Origin: Cyclobacterium jeungdonense
GTDB lineage: Bacteria > Bacteroidota > Bacteroidia > Cytophagales > Cyclobacteriaceae
Assembly (NCBI RefSeq): GCF_010994275.1
Contig: NZ_WMCD01000011.1
Location: 62,001 to 126,000, forward strand
DNA: 64,000 bases
Direction: 5' to 3'
Notes under the pieces: generated by a model
Database searches by the model: none
Seen by the model: the letters and a program-made list of their open reading frames with translations, nothing else
Told to the model about the DNA's origin: nothing
Shown: in pieces, positions 56,722 through 62,860 of the stretch
Layout of the letters: every line of letters begins with the position of its first letter
Numbering within the stretch: position 1 is the stretch's first letter
Made by a program: the position numbers and the translations under genes

Positions 56722-56840
56722 GATAACGGCACCTACCCAAAAGGCGGGGTTTCGTGCTTCAAAGACATATTTGTGCAAACCGAAAGTTCAGTTCTCCGAA
56801 TGGAGTTTGGTGGTAAAAATCCCGCCCTTCGGGTAACTGC
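56722..56840 (+). repeat. attC-like element, site 3
   Basis: 119 nt from GATAACGGCACC to GGGTAACTGC. The ends fold on each other: GCACCTACCCAAAAGGCGGG against CCCGCCCTTCGGGTAACTGC (rc), with a few mismatches or extra bases as in attC sites. It begins 11 nt after the nuclease stop codon. Confidence 0.6.
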
Positions 56841-56886
56841 AAAAAGTTAAATGACCAGGAGTACCCTTATTTCAAGCTGAACAGTC

Positions 56887-56971
56887 CTAATGATAACCAC
56901 CTGTATTAAGTAGCCTTCATTAATGTAAAAAAGGAGGGGCATTAATAATAGAAATGATAAGTCTTCTTCCT
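56887..56971 (+). repeat. Direct repeat A flanking the HNH pair
   Basis: 85 bp, about 80% identical by eye to 58754-58836. Shared blocks are CTAATGATAA, CTGTATTA, CTTCATTAATG, GGGGCATTAATA and GAAATGATAAGTCTTCTT. The two copies bracket the two HNH-type genes. Confidence 0.8.
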
Positions 56972-57020
56972 ATTTTGCATCAGAGCAGACAATTGAGTTC
57001 TGTGAGATTCTGTCTAAAAC

Positions 57021-57048
57021 TTTAAATGGTCAGATTAGACCATTTAAA
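57021..57048. promoter_or_regulatory. Perfect 11-bp inverted repeat
   Basis: TTTAAATGGTC-AGATTA-GACCATTTAAA, in the 396-bp AT-rich stretch between direct repeat A and the first HNH-type gene. It could be an operator or a hairpin in the leader. A 31-codon open frame follows (57068-57163) with no support beyond its start and stop. A further palindromic stretch (AATTAAATTAAT) lies near 57335. No other gene is seen in 56972-57367. Confidence 0.4.
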
Positions 57049-57367
57049 ATCATTCATGTCAGGTATAATGGAAGAACTTGGATGCATAAAAAGTTGGGCA
57101 CTTAAATTTGCCGAATGGCTTAATCAAAAATTTGAAACTGTTGGTATATTAGCAATTAAATGAAGCCTATCATTAAGTTGATTTTTTCCAGAGAATGTAA
57201 TTTTAAGAACAATAACTCTACCTTTTTGATTATTCAATTTGAGGGAATTCACTCATTTAATTCCTCCCTTTTAGTCAGATTAAAGAAAAATTAAAAAAAT
57301 ATGAGATTTTTGTTTTTTTATCCAGTGCCATTAATTAAATTAATGGGTTTAAATATTTGGGTAAATA

Positions 57368-58003
57368 ATGGCTTCGTTAAATTGCAATTCCTGCAAATCT
57401 AAAGATATTACAAAGAAAATAATCGGTGACTACTTTTTTCACATTTGTAATAATTGCTTTGGTTTAATCTCCAACCACAAAGCTAACTTAGGTTATTTAT
57501 GCTGTGACAAAAGCAATATTCAGTATGTTCTCTTTGCTAAGGAGAAGTCAAGTCACGTTGTAAAGCAATGCCTTTCCTGTGGTTTTAAACCAAGCGGAAT
57601 GTTTAAGAAATCTTTATTAGGGGATAAGGTCCACCTTTTTAATGCCGCATTATATAGCTATTATAAAAAGAAACAATCCAAGCATGATAAAGAAATAAAT
57701 AAGCTTAAGTCATTTTATGCCTACAAAAGGCGGTGTAGGTTAAAATCTGAATGGTTTGAGGAGGAATACAATGAATATTTATCCTCTGAGGTATGGCATT
57801 ACAAACGAGAAAGAGTTTTAAAGAGAGATGAAAAGATATGCAGAGCTTGTGGAATCAATGAAGCTACCCAAGTCCATCACCTATCCTACAGATTTGTAGG
57901 GAATGAGCCTCTTTTTGATTTAGTTTCTATTTGTGCCAGATGTCATGATAAAATAACGCAATTGGATGAAAATGAGGTGAAAAATAATTTTAATATTGAA
58001 TAA
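57368..58003 (+). CDS. Zinc-ribbon HNH endonuclease-like protein (intact twin)
   Basis: 211 residues. The N-terminal half has several Cys pairs (C6/C9, C27/C30, C45/C46, C68/C71) suggesting zinc ribbons. After a Lys-rich helix comes an HNH fold: ICRACG (C158, C161), VHHLSYRF (H170, H171) and ICARCHDK (C189, C192, H193), the full metal and catalytic set. It likely cuts DNA or RNA. It overlaps the next gene, its degenerate twin, by 1 nt. No signal peptide. Confidence 0.75.
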   Translation: MASLNCNSCKSKDITKKIIGDYFFHICNNCFGLISNHKANLGYLCCDKSNIQYVLFAKEKSSHVVKQCLSCGFKPSGMFKKSLLGDKVHLFNAALYSYYKKKQSKHDKEINKLKSFYAYKRRCRLKSEWFEEEYNEYLSSEVWHYKRERVLKRDEKICRACGINEATQVHHLSYRFVGNEPLFDLVSICARCHDKITQLDENEVKNNFNIE

Positions 58004-58680
58004 TGGACGCAGTGGAAGAATCAGTTAAAATTTGTCAAACGTGCAATAATAGACTTCAAGTAATTGAACACCTAACTTTCATTGAACTTTACTGCTCAAC
58101 CTGTTCTATTTATGAGGGTTATAAATTGAATGAAGAGGTCGGCAAACCCTGCTGTGATAATAAAAACATTCAATATACCAAAAGACTAAATAATGGGGTT
58201 GGTCACAGATTTCTCTTGCAGTGCCAGTCTTGTGGTTATACTGATAACCAAGCGATTTCCAGAAAGAAATTCGCTTCATGTGAACCAATTTTTCCATTTA
58301 ATGAGAATCTTTATGAGGCTTTTGAAAAAACCATCCATGAAATAGTTCGTGATAATTGGAAGGAAAGCTATGACGAAAGAAAAAAGAAAGAATTTATTAC
58401 TTGGCTTAATGAGAATTATTATCCCTATTTAGAGTCGGAAACATGGAGTAGAAAGGTAGGGGCAGTACTTAAGAGGGATAAATATTTATGCCAATCCTGT
58501 TTAGTTAATAATGCCACGACAGCCTATCAGATAACCTTTAGGCATGTCTTTAGTGAACCATTATTTGATCTAGTAGCTGTTTGTGTTGGCTGTAAGGAAA
58601 AGATAATAAATATGGAAATTGATAATACTGTACGATCTAGAGAATTGAAAAAATTATCTAATACTAATGAGGTAATTTAA
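58003..58680 (+). CDS. HNH-like paralogue lacking catalytic histidines
   Basis: 225 residues with the same order of Cys pairs (C11/C14, C31/C34, C50/C51, C74/C77) and the same C-terminal frame as the preceding protein (LESETWSRKVGAVLKRDKYLCQSC, SEPLFDLVAVCVGC). The catalytic HH is replaced by Y175-Q176, and the final His by K198, so it should fold without cutting. It could be a regulator, inhibitor or specificity partner of the intact twin. The 1-nt overlap implies fixed co-translation. Confidence 0.75.
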   Translation: MDAVEESVKICQTCNNRLQVIEHLTFIELYCSTCSIYEGYKLNEEVGKPCCDNKNIQYTKRLNNGVGHRFLLQCQSCGYTDNQAISRKKFASCEPIFPFNENLYEAFEKTIHEIVRDNWKESYDERKKKEFITWLNENYYPYLESETWSRKVGAVLKRDKYLCQSCLVNNATTAYQITFRHVFSEPLFDLVAVCVGCKEKIINMEIDNTVRSRELKKLSNTNEVI

Positions 58681-58753
58681 ATTGAGTTTTAGTCAAGGTA
58701 ATATTGTGGCGCAAAAAAATAGACAGGAATAATCTTATAAGGTGTTAAATGTA

Positions 58754-58836
58754 CTAATGATAATCATCTGTATTAGGTTCACTTCATTAATGCAAATGTG
58801 CAGGGGCATTAATAAGGGAAATGATAAGTCTTCTTT
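58754..58836 (+). repeat. Direct repeat B flanking the HNH pair
   Basis: 83-bp partner of 56887-56971, starting 74 nt after the stop of the degenerate HNH gene. The rest of 58681-59079 has a hairpin AAACCATA...TATGGTTT (about 58887-58924) and a terminator; no gene is seen. Confidence 0.8.
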
Positions 58837-58924
58837 CTTTTTAGGTTAAATTTCATTAGTTGAGCCATATAATACACAATTTAATGGAAACCATACATAT
58901 AATTTATGTACTTCTATGGTTTTC

Positions 58925-58956
58925 AAGCCTTCCTTGTCATAAGGGAGGCTTTTTTC
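58925..58956 (+). terminator. Intrinsic terminator
   Basis: AAGCCTTCC pairs with GGGAGGCTT around a 9-nt loop, followed by a run of T. It closes the HNH module before the recombinase gene. Confidence 0.75.
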
Positions 58957-59079
58957 TTATTATTTTTCTATACTATTTAAACTCTATACTAATTAATTGT
59001 TCATTTGCTTGTACGATACGTTTTTGTACTGTACATTGCTACCTAATTAAACACTTGTTTAAACGGTAGAGAGTAAATT

Positions 59080-59709
59080 ATGAAAGCAGTTGCATACACT
59101 AGGGTCAGCACATCAGACCAATCCACCAAAAGGCAGGTTAATGATTTAAAGCAGGTGGAGGGATTCCAAATTCAGAAGGTCTTTTCAGAAAATATAAGTG
59201 GGTTTTCCAAAAGTATGGAGGAGCGAATGGAATTGCAGAACATGCTCAAATATGTGAGGAAAGAGCGGATAGAATGTATCATGGTATCCGAGATTTCTCG
59301 CTTAGGCAGGAATACCAGAGAAACCTTAACTTTGATCCATAACCTTGAGGAGGCAGGAATTTGCCTTTATATCCATAATTTGGGTATTACCCTTGGTGCA
59401 GACAGTGAGAAAGACAGGATATTCAACAAATTGATAATCACTATCATTTCAGATATTGCCAGGCTGGAATCCGAGAACCTCAGCTACAGGATAAAATCTG
59501 GTATTAAAAACAGAAAAAAGGAAGGGTTATCCACTGGTAGGAGGGTAGGGTCAATTGAAAGCAGAGAGAAATTCTTAGGCAAGCATAAGGACATTCAAAA
59601 ATACCTTGTGCTGGGAAGGAGTTACCCTGAGATCGTAAAGCTTTGCCGATGTTCTATGAGTACCATACATAAAGTAAAAGGAGCCTTGGCGGAGGTGGGA
59701 GAGGAGTAA
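59080..59709 (+). CDS. Small serine recombinase (resolvase/invertase type)
   Basis: 209 residues. The catalytic domain opens AYTRVSTSDQ with Ser10, then VSEISRLGRNTRET and a long E helix (DIARLESENLSYRIKSGIKNRKKEG). The C-terminal helix-turn-helix is YPEIVKLCRCSMSTIHKVKG. It is full length for the resolvase/invertase group and probably active. It may act on nearby sites such as the direct repeats at 56887 and 58754. It is not an integron integrase, which is a tyrosine recombinase. Confidence 0.9.
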   Translation: MKAVAYTRVSTSDQSTKRQVNDLKQVEGFQIQKVFSENISGFSKSMEERMELQNMLKYVRKERIECIMVSEISRLGRNTRETLTLIHNLEEAGICLYIHNLGITLGADSEKDRIFNKLIITIISDIARLESENLSYRIKSGIKNRKKEGLSTGRRVGSIESREKFLGKHKDIQKYLVLGRSYPEIVKLCRCSMSTIHKVKGALAEVGEE

Positions 59710-59896
59710 ATTGGAGACCCCCCCAGTCGCCCTAAAAAAATGGAATGGCAATCATTTGGCAGTAAGGGTATCTGCAAATTTTGGCTTTTTTCAAACTTTT
59801 GAGTTCTAGGCAAAGCTTTCCTATTACCTCAAATCCCAAACTAAAATCCAGTGAATCGCTGATTACGAGACCCGTACCCTTGGTGGTGTGAGAGCC

Positions 59897-60484
59897 TCAA
59901 CCTGAGCCATTTGGCTCAGGTCGGGCTACTAGATTAGCAGCTTTAGTTTTTACCAATTCTTTTTTAAGACTATCAATTTCCAATATCATCTTATTCTTGA
60001 AATTTTTTGCTCTGAGATATTCCATAAACAAAAACCGTTTGCCATTCTCATAATTTGAATTCTCATCGTCATAGTATCTTCTACCTAGTAAAGAGATAAT
60101 TGTTGAGTCGTTCATTACAGTGTCAAGGGTTAATTGGTACATGGTTTCTTCGTTAATTGTTTCCAGTTTCTCTATTATTTCTTTTCTGATTGAAGCGTTA
60201 TTCTGAAAAGTCCTTTTCTGAGTCGTGTTGGCTTCATTTAAGAAAAAGACATAAACCACGAGTCCGAGTGCCACAACTGTTGGAAAACCAGAAATAATCA
60301 TATTACGTCTCTTGAATTTTTCGAGACTGTTCAATGAAGGCTCTATCAATTCTAAGTCATAAATTTCCCTTTGGATTTGATCTAGTTCATTGTAAATGCT
60401 TTCTGTATTCCTATCTCTGCTGATGGAAATGATTTCCCTTAACCGAAGGGTAATGTTCCTTAATCTGGCTAATAATTCTTTCAT
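59897..60484 (-). CDS. Single-helix membrane protein with coiled coils, unknown function
   Basis: 195 residues. A charged helical N-terminus (LARLRNITLRLREIISISRDR) precedes one transmembrane helix (about 62-80, IISGFPTVVALGLVVYVFF), followed by an extracytoplasmic or cytoplasmic helical tail. No family is recognised. The last codons and stop lie in a perfect 9-bp hairpin, ACCTGAGCC-ATTT-GGCTCAGGT (59900-59921), which could terminate the transcript. It follows the small membrane gene by 4 nt. Confidence 0.6.
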   Translation of the reverse strand: MKELLARLRNITLRLREIISISRDRNTESIYNELDQIQREIYDLELIEPSLNSLEKFKRRNMIISGFPTVVALGLVVYVFFLNEANTTQKRTFQNNASIRKEIIEKLETINEETMYQLTLDTVMNDSTIISLLGRRYYDDENSNYENGKRFLFMEYLRAKNFKNKMILEIDSLKKELVKTKAANLVARPEPNGSG

Positions 60485-60488
60485 TTGG

Positions 60489-60809
60489 TTAGTCTTTGTC
60501 GTAGATTATTTTCATTTCTTCTTCAGAGTAGGTGCTCTTAAAGAAAAGGTGGAAGAGAGTGTCTATTTTTCTCCACATAGGAAATAGAAATCCCTTCGCT
60601 ACAAATGTTATATACGGTGCAAGAATTGCTCCCAGAGCCTGTAAGTATTGTAAATAGGAATCATTTCCTGCGTTCTCGCTTATCAGAATCTTCTCAAAGA
60701 TTATCGCAAGCAATACTAAACTTATAGTGTTTAGAAGAGCGTAAATGAAATTCATAAACAAGATTTGACTCTTGTAGTTTTCTATCTGATTTATAATAAG
60801 TCTTCTCAT
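60489..60809 (-). CDS. Small two- or three-helix membrane protein
   Basis: 106 residues. Hydrophobic helices at about 16-40 and 52-75 (FIYALLNTISLVLLAIIFEKI, ALGAILAPYITFVAKGFLF), then an acidic helical end (STYSEEEMKIIYDKD). No family is recognised. It is paired with the 195-residue membrane protein (4-nt spacing). It begins 16 nt after the attC-like element that follows the TIR gene, so the pair is a separate two-gene unit. Confidence 0.6.
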   Translation of the reverse strand: MRRLIINQIENYKSQILFMNFIYALLNTISLVLLAIIFEKILISENAGNDSYLQYLQALGAILAPYITFVAKGFLFPMWRKIDTLFHLFFKSTYSEEEMKIIYDKD

Positions 60810-60824
60810 GTTTTTTTATTCTGA

Positions 60825-60953
60825 CTAACGGTTAGTATAAAAAATGGGCAGCGGTTTAAAATCAGTAAAGTATCCCTTGAAACCGCAGTCAGCGAAAAGA
60901 ACAGAAGACTACACTACCACTGTACCCGCTTGCTCTTTTTTATATAATGTTAG
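60825..60953 (-). repeat. attC-like element, site 4
   Basis: 129 nt, the same length as site 1. Read on the minus strand it starts CCGCTAACATTATATAAAAA and ends ATACTAACCGTTAG; the two ends are imperfect inverted repeats. GCGG, AGTGGT, TTCT and CCGC occur in the same order as in site 1, so the two belong to one family. It lies 10 nt after the stop of the TIR gene at 60963. Confidence 0.6.
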
Positions 60954-60962
60954 CGGTAGTTT

Positions 60963-61745
60963 CTATTTCTTTGTCAGTTTGCAAGGGCCACTATTGATGT
61001 TCCCTTTATCACCCCAGCCTATCCAAGCTCCATTAAATTCATTTCCTTTTCCGTTTAATTTCATTTGAAAGGATCCATTATATCCAACTCCATTCGCTGG
61101 AATCCATTCACCTGTTAAATAAGGATTATGAAACCTAGCCTTTACTATGTATTTTTCATCATCTGAAATTGTATGTATAAATTTCAAGGTGTTTTCGTAA
61201 TGGAAAACATCCACTTCTTCCTTTATAGGGTCAGGATATTTGTCTGATTCTAAAACCTGCCACATAAATTCCCACCTTCCTTTTAAAACATATTCAGAAT
61301 TACTAATTATTTGTCTCTTTACTTTAGATGTAAAATTTGATACAGAAGATTCAGGATTATTTAATTTGTTAGTGTCATATTCTCCAATATATAAAGCGGA
61401 TAGGTCACTAGGTAAATGAAAGTCCTTTTGATTAGAAGGTTTAACAATAAATGCATTTCGTCTTCCTAATTTCCCTGTATACAACCCCAGTTCGTAAATA
61501 ACATTATCCCTCGCAGCCACATATTCATTGCCCCTTATTTTTGTTATATCATCAGGTGAAAAAATAAAAATCCCAAAGTCAGATTTATCAAGTTTATTTA
61601 ATAAGTCTTCAAGGGTTGTATTACTTAAGTTAAATACACCATCGGTCCAAAGTGTGACATTAAAATCATGAGAGAGCTTTGTTTCTACAGCTTCAGCTAT
61701 ACTTAGGCCTTCTACTGAAGAACCTATAAATAATTCAGGTTTCAT
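60963..61745 (-). CDS. CAP12/Pycsar-type TIR protein with beta-rich C-terminal domain
   Basis: 260 residues. The first 150 are the TIR domain type seen in Cap12 and Pycsar effectors: FIGSSVEGLSIAEAVE, TLWTDGVFNLSNTTLEDL, FGIFIFSPDD and RDNVIYELGLYTGKLG with E85 as the likely NADase Glu, and LPSDLSALYIGEYD. The last 110 residues (GRWEF..., YLTGEWIPANGVGYNGSFQM, EFNGAWIGWGDKGNINSGP) look like an antiparallel beta-barrel and match no sensor domain I know. In known systems, the C-terminal part binds a cyclic nucleotide and turns on NAD+ loss. No cyclase gene is next to it here. Confidence 0.8.
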   Translation of the reverse strand: MKPELFIGSSVEGLSIAEAVETKLSHDFNVTLWTDGVFNLSNTTLEDLLNKLDKSDFGIFIFSPDDITKIRGNEYVAARDNVIYELGLYTGKLGRRNAFIVKPSNQKDFHLPSDLSALYIGEYDTNKLNNPESSVSNFTSKVKRQIISNSEYVLKGRWEFMWQVLESDKYPDPIKEEVDVFHYENTLKFIHTISDDEKYIVKARFHNPYLTGEWIPANGVGYNGSFQMKLNGKGNEFNGAWIGWGDKGNINSGPCKLTKK

Positions 61746-61829
61746 TTATTCTTACCAGTTTATCGTCACTATTTGCCATTCTTTGCTGGCTTGTAACCAG
61801 TTTATCGTTCTTATTTGGAACTAATTATT

Positions 61830-61985
61830 TCAAAGATCGTCAAATGGTGAACGGATTTCTGTGATCTTTTTCTTGCTTACATGCGTGTAAATCTTCGGCG
61901 GTTCTTTTACAGGAATTTTTGATTCTTCCACAATTTCTGCATATGCAGTGGTTTTATAGGTGCTTGTTGTAGACATACCAACCAT
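61830..61985 (-). CDS. Short hypothetical protein (51 residues)
   Basis: Open frame from the ATG at 61985 (or the internal Met at 61976) to TGA at 61830. The protein MVGMSTTSTYKTTAYAEIVE... with KIPVKEPPKIYTHVSKKK is charged and soluble. No RBS is obvious and no family is known, so it may be a chance frame. Around it, CCAGTTTATCGT occurs twice (near 61757 and 61798). The rest of 61746-62212 holds nothing recognised. Confidence 0.3.
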   Translation of the reverse strand: MVGMSTTSTYKTTAYAEIVEESKIPVKEPPKIYTHVSKKKITEIRSPFDDL

Positions 61986-62212
61986 TACTTCTTAATTTTT
62001 AGAATTGCCCTTAGAAATCCCCTCTGTTTTGGAATTATTTTTTAGGGATCTTTTTAATCAAAATTTCATTATTTCATTTTCCCATGCAAAATAGTGAAAT
62101 TTTTGTACTTACTCTGGCTAATGCTTTCTTATGCAGTTCAAATTAAGTCAGTCAGATGTCCGTTGACACATTTTTTCCCTGTGTTGGGTAATGGTTTTGC
62201 TGTGTAGTGGGG

Positions 62213-62860
62213 TCAATTTTTTTCTTTCATTATTCTGAGAGTCTTTAGATGCTTAGTTTCGATCACAGTGCTAATTTCTTTCAGTCCTGGAAGATTCAAT
62301 GTAGATGATGGGGTAGTAAGTTGATAAATCAAGATTCTAAACTCCTTCTGATATTGGAATCGATCGTCTTTGTGAAAAAGGGATATTTCACCGTCAACTT
62401 CTTTAGGATCATAATAACTCACTTTTTTTCCTTGAATCCCGAGATTTTGTTCTGACACAGCTTTGTCTAGTATTTCGAAAAACCGTTTCCAGTCCAAAAT
62501 AAGAAGAGTTTTATCGCCTAGTTCTAATAACTTTTTGTCAAAGGCAGCTAGGTCTCGGTCAATTTCAAATTCTAACCAATGCAGGGAGCAGCAATGGGTT
62601 CTTGGGTCTACTAGGTGTTCAGAAAATTGTCCATTAAAGTTTCTAAAAACTTTATGGAAATGGATTTCCTTTTCTTCAGTCTTTAAGGTCAGGCGGATTA
62701 TTTGTTTGTTGTTGACGTTTAATTCCTTTCTGTCCAGTCTACCAGTATTGTCAGGTTTAGGACTTCTGAAATTTTTAATGTTGCTGAAAAATAGGTACTC
62801 GTTTTCGTACATGTCAATGATGTGGTTCGCTTTCCCTATTTTGCTTAAAATCAAGTACAT
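62213..62860 (-). CDS. Hypothetical protein of defence-island type
   Basis: 215 residues starting MYLILSKIGKANHIIDMYENEYLFFSNIKNF. The acidic and basic residues are mixed, with no signal or helix for the membrane. The part FHKDDRFQYQKEFRILIYQ resembles the 'F.YQKEFRI' segment seen in several uncharacterised proteins from phage-defence loci. The function is unknown. It is a single gene with non-coding sequence on both sides. Confidence 0.55.
   Translation of the reverse strand: MYLILSKIGKANHIIDMYENEYLFFSNIKNFRSPKPDNTGRLDRKELNVNNKQIIRLTLKTEEKEIHFHKVFRNFNGQFSEHLVDPRTHCCSLHWLEFEIDRDLAAFDKKLLELGDKTLLILDWKRFFEILDKAVSEQNLGIQGKKVSYYDPKEVDGEISLFHKDDRFQYQKEFRILIYQLTTPSSTLNLPGLKEISTVIETKHLKTLRIMKEKN

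Noticed and set aside
58860-59069. 69-codon hydrophobic frame upstream of the recombinase
   Set aside because: It runs through a hairpin and a terminator, has AT-rich codons only, and has no family resemblance.
59080-59709. Integron integrase
   Set aside because: The only recombinase here is of the serine type with Ser10; integron integrases are tyrosine recombinases.
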